From: Perilla frutescens
Taxonomy: Eukaryota > Streptophyta > Magnoliopsida > Lamiales > Lamiaceae
Assembly: GCA_026008535.1 (NCBI GenBank)
Contig: BRKX01000009.1
Span: 44,389,001 to 44,453,000 of the forward strand
Reading direction: 5' to 3'
Length of the DNA stretch: 64,000 nucleotides
Shown here: positions 1 through 12,500 of the stretch, in pieces
Layout: each line of letters starts with the position of its first letter
Numbering within the stretch: position 1 is the stretch's first letter
The notes under the pieces: model-generated
What the model was told of the DNA's origin: nothing
The model's database searches: none
The model's input: the letters and a program-made list of their open reading frames with translations, nothing else
Program-made: the position numbers and the translations under genes

Positions 1-344
1 TCCGACAAGAATTGAACTAACATTGTCGATTAGTGCAAATTTTATCAACGAGGTCAAAGAAATGGGACCCTTTGTGCCTTTTATAATAGTAGAATCAATA
101 ATGTTTTCAGCTGCCGTATCTGACTGGGAAAATCAGACCAACTTTTGGCTGCTTGATTCTATTCTATACAGAACTCAGTAAGAAAAAATAATATTAACTA
201 GCCGTTACAAACTATCTGTTATAAACTAACCGTTGCAAGTTTGTCAATATATAGGAGAATTGAAGTGTTACAACTCTACAATTCTCCATTAAAAAATTCA
301 TTCTAGCAAAATTCATCATAGAAAATTTCTCCATCCACATCAAA
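1..344. other. 5' flank of Harbinger transposase, no gene seen
   Basis: No convincing reading frame lies here. The stretch is AT-rich and ends in a leader-like sequence directly before the transposase ATG at 345. It probably holds the 5' untranslated part of the Harbinger element, but I did not find its terminal inverted repeat, so the element's left boundary is unknown and may be outside the window. Confidence 0.4.
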
Positions 345-1645
345 ATGCCGAAGTCTTCCACAGATACTGATGCAATTATTCGTGAATTCTGGAGGAATGA
401 AATACGGGAAGAGGGAGATGAACTCGACCTAATGATGCTTGAGCATATAGAGGAAGAAGAGCGGAGGCTTGAAGCAGCTCAAAGCTCTTCAAGAAGAAAA
501 AATCGGAGGAGGTATGTTGATCGAAGACGTGAAGAAGGGCATGCTCATCTTGTTCGTGATTATTTCTCCGATGATCCGACATTTAAAGATGACACATTCC
601 ATCGCCGATTTCGAATGTGAAGAGAGTTATTCCTTCGCGTTGTTGATGCTTTGGAAAATCATTCAGATTATTTCAAGTGGAGGGAAGATGCGACCAAAAG
701 AAAAGGTTTATCACCACTTCAGAAGTGCACATCAGCAATCCGTCAATTAGCATATGTTTCTCCTACTGTCTCACTTGATGAGTATATACCGATGGGTGAG
801 AGAACGTCATTGGATTGTCTGTCCAACTTTTGTCAATGTGTCGTCGAAGTGTTTGGAGCTCGATACTTGAGAAGCCCAAATGTTGCAGACACACAACGCT
901 TGTTTCAAATACACGAACAAACACATGGATTTCCTGGAATGTTGGTGAGCCTTGACTGCGTGCATTGGGAATGGAGAAATTGTCCAGTTGTTTGGAAAGG
1001 ACATTATAGTTCCGGAGATTACGAAGTCCCGACAATAATTCTTGAAGTCGCCGTCTCAGCAGATTTATGGATATGGCATGCATTTTTTTAGTATTGTTGG
1101 ATCATCTAATAATATAAACGTTTTTCATGAATTGCCATTATGCAATGATGTCCTACAAGGACATGCTCCGGAAGTTAATTTCACAGCAAACGGCACACCA
1201 TATACCAAAGGATACTATTTGACAGATGAAATCTATCCAGAATGGTCTTCATTTGTCAAGAACTTTTCATGCCCTGTGGATCCCAAAGAGAAGATATTCA
1301 AAGAGACAAGAGGCCGCTAGAGAAGATTTCGAACGAGCATTTAGAGTACTCCAAGATCGTTGGGCAATAGTCAGAGGTCCTACGCGGTCTTATCACCAAG
1401 ATGTCTTAAGGAATATTATGTATTCGTGCATTATTTTGCATAATATGATTATTGAAGATGAAGGAGATGAAGCAGTCATTTGGTTCAATGGAGACACTCT
1501 TTCGACGACACCAATTAACATTGATTCTACCCCAGAATTCCAAGCATACCTTCAAACTTACACAGAACGACATAACAAAGAAACAAATCAACAACTTCGA
1601 ACCGACTTAGTTGAACATATTTGGGCATGGAATGGAAGCGCTTAG
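345..1645 (+). pseudogene. PIF/Harbinger transposase (HARBI1-like, DDE), broken
   Basis: Remains of a plant PIF/Harbinger DDE transposase, which cuts and re-inserts its own element. The acidic and Arg-rich N-terminus runs from 345; the conserved core includes DCVHWEW (first catalytic Asp), WIWHAFF, NINVF, YYLTDEIYPEW, and REDFERAF (candidate catalytic Glu); it ends at 1643-1645. The frame is broken three times: a TGA at 618-620 where relatives have Arg (CGA to TGA fits), a run of seven T at 1083-1089 where six would keep the frame, and a frame change near 1300 explained by loss of two bases. In the second catalytic block relatives read NNDINV; here the Asp position reads Asn, so even a repaired protein would probably be inactive. 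Family call is from motif recognition; exact family and element ends are not established. Confidence 0.85.
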
Positions 1646-2200
1646 TGATGCAATATTGTAGTGTTGTATTGATTATGTTGCGTTGTAATGTTGTAGCGAT
1701 CGTTCCTTCATCTTCTAGTATTGTTATTATTATCGTAACGGTACTAATAAAGTGTTCTCGATAACGTAGCATTTGTTCAGACTCTTATTTAGAGATCATA
1801 TTAATTTCTAAATGTACAAATTTAAATAGATCTGAATAAAGGAATTACGAACTCATACAATGTCTAGACTCTAAACATGCTACTCGGCTCCGTTTCCTTT
1901 TCTTAGGCTCTAAAAAAAATCCATTCTTGCATGATAACTCTATCTAGAAATTATATTTCGTGATCCTCTTGAAAAATCTATACGTTGCCAAAGGCATACA
2001 AGAACAAAAGTGCATAAAATTACATCTTTCGACACTGAAAATACGATAAACGAACAGCTGACATCAAATGATTTTGGAAGTAGTCATAAACTGAGGGATC
2101 TAACGAGGCAAAATTAAAAGGACTAGGGAAAATGATGATGGATATTAACAAATTCAAAGTTACAAAAGCGAGCAGAAAAACCTACCGCGACCAAGAAGAT
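1646..2200. other. Intergenic, no gene seen
   Basis: AT-rich sequence between the Harbinger pseudogene and the stop codon of the next gene on the other strand. It contains the 3' tail of the transposase element and the 3' untranslated region of the minus-strand gene. I see no frame, RNA gene or clear repeat in it. Confidence 0.5.
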
Positions 2201-5200
2201 TTATGTTTCTGGATTAGATACCTGAAGATATACCATTTGTGTGTATCCATTAAATACAGAAGGGTCAAGCTGTGATAAGCCAAGTCTCCGGAACAAACTG
2301 TATCTACCATCTTCTATGATAGGAGTCGTTGCTCGTGCTGGATCGTATCTGGTTTGATGAGTGAGTGAAGGGCCAGCAGCTGGGGGTAGCTCCCAGTAAA
2401 CATCCAGAACCGACTCCAGAAATCTGCTGTTTTGAAAATGTTCAGCATAGGTAATTGCCTTGTTACTGTGGTTAAAATCATCGCGCATCTGCCCTCGTAC
2501 GCCCCACCATGCCTCTCCTGGCCCACATAGCTCATCTGTATCAACTGCTTTCTCCCAGAATTTCCTCCTCCTGAATCTTATTCTAGCTTCATCACTATCT
2601 TTGAAGCAGCTATGCCCACCACCTGCAATAAAACAGATGGCTCTAACTTTAAGCATATAAACCAATTTTGTACAAGTCAATATACTAAAAGCATGTGTTC
2701 AGTAGGAAGATGAGTCTATCTGATCATCAAAAATAGGCTATTGAGCAAAAAACTGCACCTGATAAAAACATTTACCTATTATGCTTTTATCTTATATCTA
2801 TGTACTTGTACAACATCAAAGTTTCTATAAATGAAGATACGTGGGCGGGTGTTGTTTTTTAAGGCGGGGGGGGGGGGGGGGGGGGACAAGATAGAAAAAC
2901 ACACTCTAAGAATAGAATTGTTTGAATTTCCTTTAATAGGTACCCCGTCAATAAGCCGATCTGAAATTGAACCAGTCCCTTAACAAGTTTTACTTCAATT
3001 CGAAGGACAAGAACATCAGAAAAAAAGCTAAAAATATGTTTTGATTAAAATACTGCATATTATAGGCCATCCCACGAGGAAGTCCAAATTTAGACTGAAT
3101 GGAGAGATTTTTATCTCTCTAATTAACACTACCCTATAAACTTTTAGTTTCTTAATCCTAGTAAAAGTTTTCAGAATTAGGGTAGTACAAAAGGTATGTG
3201 CATCATATCCACACAATGGTGCCTCAGAAACAATAAATGCATAACAAACCTCGTATATGCTGAATTGAAGAAGTGTCAAGTATTTAGTCACAGTGGAAGG
3301 AATAACATAATTAATAAACTTGGGAAGTTAATTGTGACCTCATGTAAAGAGGCAAAACACTAAGACGCAAGATAAAATAAGCAAGAAACAACCTAACACA
3401 CCAGAAAAGGTGCTTAGCCTACGGAAGCCCAAGGTTGATGATGAGATTCATTGATATTATGTTCTATCCTGATCTACAATGTTTAAAACCCACCACATTT
3501 CTTTGTCAACTAATGGAACAGCTGGGTGACTGGAACCAAAGGCATACACTTCGGTCAAGGTTATAAGGCTGTAAAAGAAAGAGAACATACCTTTTATATA
3601 AAATTGATCACATATTTGTCTGAGCGAGTAATGATCCCCAGTTCCAGTATCATAATTGTCTTCAAAAATTAGGTGCTTGAAACCAGCTTTCAGTGCTTGC
3701 TTTAACCTACTCACAATGAGCCAAATTAACATGGAAAATAGCTACTAGAATTATATGTAGCAGGAAAAATGTAAGATGCATGGCTATTGAACAACTGATG
3801 TTTTGATCTCTAGTACATATTTCTAAGATTCTGTAAATAGGCTACTTAAAATAACCTCGCAGTTCAAAAACTATATCTTACCTCTTCAGTTCATTTTGGT
3901 GGTCATCAAAGAAGACAAGAACCCGACTGCGGTCTTTAATCCCATACTTTCTCATCACTTTTCCCCAATCCATGCTTCCAAAATCTACAAAGTCTTTTCC
4001 AGCAAAGTATGTGCAGTTTCCATCAACATAAGCAGGCCCCTTCTTAAGGTACTTCTCAGGATGACGAGGCGAAATTGATACAATAGGTATATCTGGCATT
4101 GCATGCCTCAAAACCCAAGTTGAATGCCCTTTAAAAGCACCACTCTCAATCATTAAGTCTGGCTTCAACCATCTTGTCATAAACCAAAGTCCAAAACTGT
4201 GGTCGAAACCCATTCCATGCATGTTGTTTTTAATTGGCCGGGTCTCATATATCGGCACGAACTCTTCAATACCATTCAGCAAATCCTTGGACGTCCATTC
4301 CACATCTTTTCCATGTTTCGATCTGCCTTTTGACAAGGATAGGTATTATATGAGTGCAAAATTCTACACAACTTAATCTTTCTAAGATATCAATTATCAA
4401 GTCAGCAGTTAATAAGCACTACAAGATCATAGCTTATGGAAAATGTCAAACAGTTCTACCAAATAATAATAATAATAATCTCGATTGCAGTCACACCTAA
4501 TTATCAACTGAACAAAAATAATAAACCAATTGACTAATCCATCATTAAGATTGCTTTTTTAACAATGATAAGACAAACTGTAACAAACACCAACAAATTA
4601 TATTCCAGTAAAACAGCAAGAAAAGAAAGCCAAATGCACCGTCACTTTCCCCCACTTCAGTTTATTATTATTCATATTTCAGAATATTCCACCCCCATTG
4701 GTACATAACATAAATTCTCAAATAAAAAGAAAAAAAAATTACACCTGAAGATGGTTTTATCGATGCTACATCCGGTGAACTAGGTGCATTACCCCTCCTA
4801 TCTACACACACAATCCCTCGTATATTTCTGCAAATCTACTGTCGATACTAATGCAATTCACAACGGCAGTTTCTATTATCAATAACTACTGAAAACATAT
4901 AATCAATAAATGAATTATTTACCTACGTGTCGCAATTAGGATTCGGAAATAGGACAGTGAAATGAAGCATTCAGTTTCTAAACCCCCAAACCCCCCAAAT
5001 AAAAAATAAAAAATTGATGCAAAAGAGATAGAAACTTACACCAAGGAACACCTAGGGATCCGAAATCGGACTCCAACGCATCGAACCCAAAAAACCTCAA
5101 CCTCGAGATGTGATCGGAGGTGGAAGCCGAGATGCAGACCAAATCGCGCGAATTGATGATCACAGAGACGATAATCACGATCAGCAGCCCGATAACGAGA

Positions 5201-5391
5201 ACGGGCCACAAATATCCGGTGCGGGTCAGGAAATTGGTGACCCGCATCGCGATTGAAATGTGCTTGCGGGTCTTGGATTCGTCGCCGGTTTCGTCGCCGC
5301 CGCCGTCGTCGAAGAATGCGACGTTGTCCGTGGCGTGAGGTGAGCGCCGCACGGAGAGGGCTCTCTCGAGCATTTTGTTCGCCGTCGCCAT
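2201..5391 (-). CDS. Four-exon gene, single-pass membrane protein with SAM-methyltransferase-like fold, function unknown
   Basis: The exons 5391-5040, 4326-3882, 3706-3591 and 2622-2201 have GT-AG introns (phases 1, 2 and 1) and join into one 444-codon frame, which is why I chose the ATG at 5391 over the one 14 codons upstream. Residues 1-58 are an acidic/basic cytosolic tail; 60-80 (LWPVLVIGLLIVIIVSVIIN) form one membrane helix with no cleavable signal, so a type II secretory-pathway protein is likely. Residues about 175-187 (LMIESGAFKGHST) resemble motif I of class I SAM-dependent methyltransferases or the related CmcI-like fold; VLVFFDDHQ (about 253-261) and FEDNYDTGTGD (about 278-289) are strongly conserved in plant homologues as I remember them. 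No break is visible. I recognise the family but know no assigned reaction; methyl transfer is inference. Confidence 0.9.
2866..2885. repeat. Homopolymer of 20 G in intron 3
   Basis: An uninterrupted run of 20 G lies in the last intron of the minus-strand membrane-protein gene (C on the coding strand). It affects no codon. Runs of this length are prone to slippage and to sequencing error. Confidence 0.9.
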
Positions 5392-5433
5392 TTTCACGCT
5401 CACTGTGTGTGTATTTTCAGCTCGACACTTCAC

Positions 5434-6296
5434 TCGGCTGCACTGTGATTTTATTGACTGTGATTTTATTGAAGACGATTTTTTGGAGATATCTCATTTT
5501 TGACCCCTATCTTTCACTTAACTACGAATCTGCTCTCCCTTACAAAATTCGAAAATTTTATGACAAATTACACTATCATATGTACATTTTGAATTTTTAT
5601 TAAAATAAAAAATTTATTTTAATTTGTTTTTTTACAAATAATCATTTTTTCATCCCAAAAATTTTACATAATTAATTGAATTTTTAAGATCTATTGATTA
5701 TAGGTTGTTTTTTACGCGAATTGAATTTTTTTAAATATAATTAATCATGTATAATAGATTAACTGTTAGATTTATAAAAAAATAATAATAATTAAACAGT
5801 GAATATTATTTTATTAATTTTAAAAAAATAATTATTTTTAAAAAAATATGCAAAATTTAAGTATCAAAATATAATTTCTATGTAATTTTATATATGTTGC
5901 AAGACAAATTTATTTAATTTTTGAGTTGGTTGCGACCAAAAAAATTTAACCGCACCACACACTAGTTTGTCGGAACGTGCGTTGCAACTTATATAAATAT
6001 AAATAAACGTGCAGTATGTGAATATACAATAGAAATAGAAAATGAGACATCAGACATCACTACTTGTAACATTTAAATGTGAGGGAAATAAAAATAGTAG
6101 CAAAGAAAGTCACAATAACTTGATTTATTAAGTAGATGAAGATTGTGAGTGGAGATAATAAAAATTAAGGATGATGTTAAATTGTTCAAATTCATCCGTC
6201 ACAATAGCATTATTTTTCATTAAATCAAATTAAAAAGACATTTTTAGCCTTCATGCATTTTCACTCCAAATTCAATTAAAAAAAGTGAAATACTTA
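5434..6296. other. Promoter side of host gene and AT-rich spacer
   Basis: This stretch lies upstream of the minus-strand gene and before the large TIR element. It is very AT-rich, with only short chance frames. The part next to 5391 must hold the promoter and 5' untranslated region, but I could not fix a TATA box or start site with confidence. Confidence 0.4.
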
Positions 6297-6454
6297 ACCA
6301 TTTCAATTCGGATTTTGATGAATTTTAAAATATTTTAAAAAGTTTATGGATTTTATAAATCCATAGACTCCATATGGAGTCTGCCTGACTTTGGGTATGG
6401 ATTTCGGACCGATTTTGGACGATTTTAATGGATTTGAAATCCTTATTTCCACCG

Positions 6455-6597
6455 CTCGATGAAACACAGCGATCGCTTGACCCGGAAAAAATAGAACCCA
6501 GGGACCGCTGGAAGCCAACGACCATTAGGAAGGGAGGCCGATTACACTCAGCGACCGCTGGAGTTGCGGACCAAATACACCCAGCGACCGCTAATAG
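6455..6597. repeat. Left subterminal repeats (AGCGACCGCTGG-like)
   Basis: At least four imperfect copies of a GC-rich 12-mer related to AGCGACCGCTGG occur in about 140 bases, in an otherwise AT-rich region. The same motif occurs at 14380-14515 near the opposite end. Subterminal repeats of this kind are transposase-binding sites in several plant DNA transposon families; that role is inferred here. Confidence 0.6.
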
Positions 6598-6602
6598 CTC
6601 AG

Positions 6603-7588
6603 CTCTCGGACACCAGCCTCAGCCTCTCCAATTACTCTGATGCCGAAATCTCTTCGTCAGACGACAGCGATCTCAACGATCACGAGGGAAAATGAAGAAA
6701 AGGAACGGACGGAAGGTGAAGATAAGAGATTTCATCGCTTCCCAGATGAAGAAATTGATGGACAAGCAGGCCCTGTACGGAGAAGATGATGAGAACGATC
6801 GAGGACAAGGAGAGAGAGAGAGGATGATGAGAGAGGAGGAGCGGAGAAAACAAGATGCGGCGAGGATAGAGAGAGAGCACAAATTTTGGGCTAGTGAGAG
6901 AGCGTGGATTGAAGCTCGGGATGCTGCTCTAATGGAGGCATTGCACAAGCTGACGATCGGGAAAGAATCAGCTCATGAAGAAGCAGCCATGGCTGCGGCT
7001 AAAATCCGGAGCTTGAGCGAGAACCACAACGACGACGGCGGCGAGACCACCGTCAAAGGCGAAATCTGGCCGGAATGTGAGATCAACAGACTCATCCAGC
7101 TTAGAACAGCCATGGAAAACAAATTCCAGCAGAGAGGGATTAATAGTAATAATAATGTTTCGGAAGAGATGATGGTGTGGGAGGAAATAGCTACAAAAAT
7201 GGCTTGTTTCGGACACGACAAGAGCGCTGTGATGTGCAAAGAAAAGTGGGACACCGTCAATAATTATCTACTCAAATGCAGCAAGAAAAGGAAAGAGAAT
7301 TCCAAAAGCTGCAACTATTTTTAGAGTCATGAATCAATTTCAAATCAAGGAGGAGGAGGAGTTTACTGCGATGCTATGAGCTTAAACAACCACGATCATG
7401 GAAGTTCGTCGCCCAATCCAAACGCCGCCGCTGCAGCCATTAGTGACAGTTGCTTCAAGTATTTCATGGGGATGCTTATGGAAGGATATATGATCATCGA
7501 CCAGAACCTACCTTCAATTAATTCGGACGCCCTACCTCAACTCGACTCGACTCCATCAATAATAACTTTGTATGAAGATTTTAATTAA
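6603..7588 (+). pseudogene. Trihelix transcription factor, C-terminal half, captured and broken
   Basis: C-terminal part of a GT-2-type trihelix DNA-binding protein (PETAL LOSS/EDA31 branch by motif memory). An acidic Ser/Asp stretch with NYSDAEISSSDDSD (frame of 6603) is followed by a basic coiled-coil region with REEERRKQDAARIEREHKFW, then the second trihelix domain (WPECEINRLIQLR ... WEEIATKMA ... CKEKWDTVNNYLLKC, about 7066-7300) and a tail ending at 7588. The N-terminal trihelix domain and first exon are absent. Two lesions are visible: the acidic stretch joins the ATG at 6692 only after a one-base frame change in the A-run at 6689-6692, and a TAG at 7322-7324 interrupts a frame that continues open to 7588. 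Location inside TIR ends suggests capture by a transposon; a decayed resident gene is the alternative. Confidence 0.8.
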
Positions 7589-7604
7589 GTCGACATATAT
7601 ATAA

Positions 7605-8829
7605 GGGAAAAGATCAAATAAGAACAAATTCCCCCGTAGGAATCTAAGAACCAATTCTAACCTTAGATTTGATTAGATCTAATGACCATAATTTAGTCAA
7701 AGTTTTAGTCAAAGTAAAATTTGATTAGATCTAATGACCATAATTTAGTCAAAGTTTTAGTCAAAGTAAAATTTGATTAGATCTAATGACCATAATTTAG
7801 TCAAAGTTTTAGTCAAAGTAAGGTGGCAAACTTGTAATATTTGAGAACTTAATGAAGGCGAGGTTATTTTCGTAATTTAGAAATTATGTTATTTTTTTCG
7901 GATTTTGGACCCAATTCTTGGAATTAAATAGACAACACTTTAAAATCGTTGTCTTTTATGGCATTGTATTAATATGCTAACATGAGATATTTATATTGCT
8001 AATATCAAGAGATTCTGTTGCTAACATGTGGTAGACTCATATTGCTAACTTGACGAGATCATAATATTAAATTGACATGTATTAAACACCACACATATGA
8101 CGTTGAACCACATTTAAAATAATAGTATGTAACATCATTCATACATACAACATATTGCTAATATGTTAGAGAATATACACAATGCTAATATGTGACTAAT
8201 AATTTGCTAATATGTTAGTAATATGTTGCTAATATGTGAATAATAATATGCTAGTATAACTTAAATTTTCAAATATTACAAGTTTTCAAAATAATATTAA
8301 GCATTGATAAAGATATAATTGTTTATGATCTTAACTATATATAACTCATACTTTAACTATTTTCTCATGAAAGCAATTTAAAATTCAAAGTCGTGCATAA
8401 AAAATTTAATGTTAGCAACATAAACACAAGATATGTACAATATTGTGATATCATATTAGCAAATATCTGACAGTTACAAGTTGAATATATGTGAAAAAGT
8501 TTTTTGTATTTTTCATCAATTTTTGCTCAAATGAATATATGCATTATAGATCTTAAATGAAAGAGCATGAAAAAATCTTTAATTTGATATATTTTTTTTG
8601 CGTAAATTGGATAAAAAACGAGTAAGTTATGATTATTTAAAGTTTTTAAGAATTTTTTAAAAGATGATGACATCACTTTATAAAAAAAAATCTGGAATCA
8701 CCCATTATATTTCGAATTTTACATATTTACAACTATGCCACCGCCTTTTAATCCGCCATGTCATCAAAATCCTAAAATTTGATTGGTTCCTAGGTTCTCA
8801 CGGGGGGATTGGTTCGTATTTGAACCCCC
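7605..8829. mobile_element. 1.2-kb TIR transposon, non-autonomous
   Basis: The left end (GGGAAAAGATCAAATAAGAA, then CCCCCGTAGGAATCTAAGAA) and the reverse complement of the right end (GGGTTCAAATACGAACCAAT, then CCCCCCGTGAGAACCTAGGA) form an imperfect terminal inverted repeat of about 50 bases. The interior is AT-rich, has no gene, and contains a 52-bp tandem repeat and many short TTGCTAATATG-like repeats (7960-8260). The end on the right runs into a C-tract and a microsatellite, so the exact boundary and target duplication cannot be set. It lies just downstream of the trihelix stop codon. Confidence 0.6.
7669..7822. repeat. 52-bp tandem repeat, three copies
   Basis: The unit begins TTTGATTAGATCTAATGACC and ends with two AGTCAAAGT motifs; the GATTAGAT marker starts at 7671, 7723 and 7775, giving an exact 52-base period. 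It sits inside the 7605-8829 TIR element. Confidence 0.9.
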
Positions 8830-8833
8830 CCCC

Positions 8834-8878
<45 letters not shown>
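8824..8878. repeat. Compound microsatellite (C)n(CA)n(TA)n
   Basis: A C-run, a short CA array and a longer TA array follow each other directly. The copia element that starts at 8879 inserted into the TA array, which also resumes right after 14090. Confidence 0.9.
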
Positions 8879-8881
<3 letters not shown>

Positions 8882-9386
8882 CAAACCAGATTCAGATTTT
8901 ATCAAGAATTGCAGCAAGATTGATTAATAGAACACAAAAGAAAAGACACAAGTGTTTATAGTGGTTCGATCAAGAATTGATCTACATCCACTTGAAGCTC
9001 TCTTCGTTTGTGTTTATTACTTCTCAAACATAAAATACAGATTACAAACTCTCACTCTAGTTTCTTTCTTCTCTCTATATCAAGACTCTAGAGCTATCTC
9101 ACAAGATTACATGGGATAATGGAATGCTTCTCTCTCTCTCTACCCTCTCTCGAAAGAGATACTTTGATATTTATAGCATGCATATCAAAGTAATTACCAC
9201 TGCTAGCTATAACTACTAACTATATAACTACTGAAGGCTTCAACTGCTCCAACTCTCACTTCCCGTTGCTCAACCAAGTGAGAATAACCGCCGCTAACAA
9301 CCCTCCTAACTTCCATGCATAACCATTCCTTCATGCCATGCAAGAATACAAAACTATTGAGATGTTAACTTGTTGTTATCAAAACA
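8879..9386 (-). repeat. 3' LTR of copia element
   Basis: This is the downstream LTR in the element's orientation. The plus-strand start is TGTCAAACCAGATTCAGATT and the end is GTTATCAAAACA; it matches 13568-14090 over its whole length. Confidence 0.92.
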
Positions 9387-9398
9387 AATCTCCACCTT
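9387..9398 (-). promoter_or_regulatory. Polypurine tract
   Basis: On the minus strand this reads AAGGTGGAGATT directly before the 3' LTR, the position and composition expected for the plus-strand primer of reverse transcription. Confidence 0.7.
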
Positions 9399-9517
9399 AA
9401 CAGCAACACAGTATCAATGCAAACCAGAAGAGATTACTTCAACAATTATTCCACATAGAATAATCACCACAGCTCCAATCATGAAACTACTCCACTGCTC
9501 CACCTTGAGCAGCACCT

Positions 9518-12500
9518 TTATGAAGAAATTTCACATACACCAATAAGACTCAAACACAGCTCAAATTTTGAAACTGGTAGAGCCTTGGTGAAACAATCAG
9601 CTGGATTTTCAGATGTATGCACGTTTTCTACTGAGACAACTCTCTTCTCAATAAGATCTCTGATGAAATACAGATTCATATCCATGTGTTTGGCTCTGTC
9701 ATGATACCCTTGATGTTTAGACAAGTGTATGGCACTTTGGTTGTCACAGTAAACTGTAACCTGATCCTGCATAATTCCAAACTCTTCAAGAATTCCTTTG
9801 AGCCAGATACCCTCTTTTACAGCTTCTGTTAAAGCAATAAACTCAGCTTCAGTGGTTGACAAAGCAACTGTGTTTTGATGAGTTGCTCTCCAACTAATTG
9901 CAGTACCATATAAAGTGAAAACATAGCTAGTCAAAGACTTTCTTGAATCCACATTTGCTGCATAATCAACATCAACAAACCTAACCAAAATATCTCCTGC
10001 ACTATCATTCTGTTGAAACCGAAGCCCTCTTTTAACTGAGCCCTTAACATACCTCATAGCCCATTTAACAGATTCCCAATGAGCTTTGCCAGGATTGCCT
10101 ATAAACCTGCTAATCACACTCATGACATAGGTCAGATCAGGCCTACAACATACCATAGAATACATCAAACTTCCAACTGTACTTGCATATGGAATATGAC
10201 TCATTTCTGCTGCTTCCTTATCTGTAGTAACACCTTGACCAAGAGACAACTTCTGGCCTTGTTGTATAGGTGTACTCACAGATTTACACAAATTCATATT
10301 GTATCTTTTCAGAACTTTGTCCAAATAAGAATTTTGAGTTAAGAACAAAGTTCTATTTGACCTGTTCCTTCTACCCTCCATTCCAAGAATTACTCTTGCC
10401 TCACCAAGATCTTTCATGTCAAATTCTGCACTTAAGATCTCCTTAGCCTTCTTAATCCCTTCAACAGACTCACAAGCTATTAACATGTCATCTACATATA
10501 ACAGAAGATAGATCAGAGAACCTTTCTCTTTCCTGAAGTGTACATAACTGTCATAATTGCTTCTGACAAACTTATGAGATGTCATGTACTCATCAAACCT
10601 TAGATACCACTACCTTGGGCTTTGCTTTAGGCCATACAATGACTTCTTCAACCTGCATGCTTTATTCTCAACCCTCTTAGTGTAAACTCCATCTGGAACC
10701 TTTATATAAATTGTTTCTTCTAACCTTCCATGGAGAAAGGCTGTGGTAACATCCATTTGATGTAACTCTAAGTTTAGATGAGCTACCAAAGACAACATAA
10801 TCCTTATAGAGCAGTGTTTGACAACTGGAGAGAAGATCTCATTATAGTCAATTCCCTCTCTTTGTGAGAATCCTTTTGCTACAAGCCTAGCCTTGTACCT
10901 TACACCTTTTCCTTTTACCGTCTCTTGTTTCTTTTTATATATCCATTTACAACCAACCAGCTTCACATTCTTAGGCTTATCAACTATTTCCCAGGTATCA
11001 TTCTTTTCAAGAGACAGTAGCTCCTCTTCCATAGCTACAGTCCACTTATCCTTTTCAGAACAGTTTACAGCTTCAGAATATGAGCTTGGCTCATATGACT
11101 CTATTTCTAATGTAGAGAATAGAGCAAAAGATACCATGTCAGCTTGAGCATACCTCACAGGGGGTTTAACTACTCTCTTCTTCCTATCTCTGGTGAGTTG
11201 GTAATTGTTGAAATCTCTCATTTCTTCCTCAGTTTGAGTTTCAGCATCATCTTGACCTTCTGTTCTAAGTTGTAACAGCATCTTGCTGAAAACTCCCACT
11301 GGCTGGAGGCTCTACCTCAATTCTAACACTTGGATTGTTAGAACTTGATCCTTCATTTCTGAAAGGATACTTGGTTTCATCAAAAGTAACATCTCTGGAG
11401 ATTATGAACTTCTGATCTTGTAAGCACCACAGTTTAAAACCTTTGACACCTTTTGGATAGCCTACAAATACACACTTGAGTGCTCTTGGATCAAGTTTAT
11501 CTTGTTTTATATGAGCATAAGCCAGACACCCAACTACCCTTAGCTTTTTATAATCAGCTGGCTTGCCATTCCGCATTTCTTCAGGTGTTTTAAACTGAAT
11601 TGCAGCTGAAGTACACATGTTGATCAGGTAGGCAGCAGTAGTAACAATTTCACCCTAGAATGATTTTTGAAATCCACCATTGCTGAGCATACACCTAACC
11701 CTTTCAAGCATGTCTGGTTCATCCTCTCAGCCACACCATTTTGCTGAGGTGTGGCAGGAACAGTTCTGTGCCTGATAATACCCTTTTCTTTGCAGAAACT
11801 TGAGAACTCTTCAGATAGATATTCAAGACCATTATCAGTCCTTAGATGCTTTAGCCCTTATCCTGTCATGTTCTCTACCTCAGCAAGCCACTCTTTGAAC
11901 CTCTAAAATGCTTCTGATTTAGCTTTCAGGATGTAAACCCACACCTTCCTGGAGGAATCATCTATTATGGAGAGGAAGAATCTGTCTCCTGCCTTTGTTG
12001 AGTGCTTTGCAGGCCCCCAGAGATCTGAGTGAGCATAATCTAGCTTCTGTTTAGTGTTATAATCTAGTTTCTGTTTAGTGTTATGTTCACCAACTGGGAA
12101 TATCACCCTCTTTGCCTTTCCATAGACACAATGCTCACAGATTCCAATCTGTGATATAGTATTATCTCCAAGAAGCTTCTGTTTAGCCAACTCCATCAAT
12201 CCTTTGACTCCAACATGACCCATCCTTTCATGCCAACGAAGTGTATTGTCCTTCTCTTTCACAGAATTCAAATGGCCCTCTACTGTATTTCCAATCAAGA
12301 AATACAGATCATTCTTCCTTTTTCCTTGTATCACAGTGGTTTTACCTTTTGATATAAGTAGTCTACCATTTTCAGATTGGAATTTGTAACTAGCTTTATT
12401 AAGGATTCCCAAAGATATAAGGTTTCTTCTTAGTTCTGGGACATACCTTACATCTGAGAGAGCCCTGATCACACCATCATGCATTTTGATCTTGACTGTT

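Noticed and set aside
5120..5603. Plus-strand Arg-rich frames
   Set aside because: Antisense shadows of exon 1 of the membrane-protein gene.
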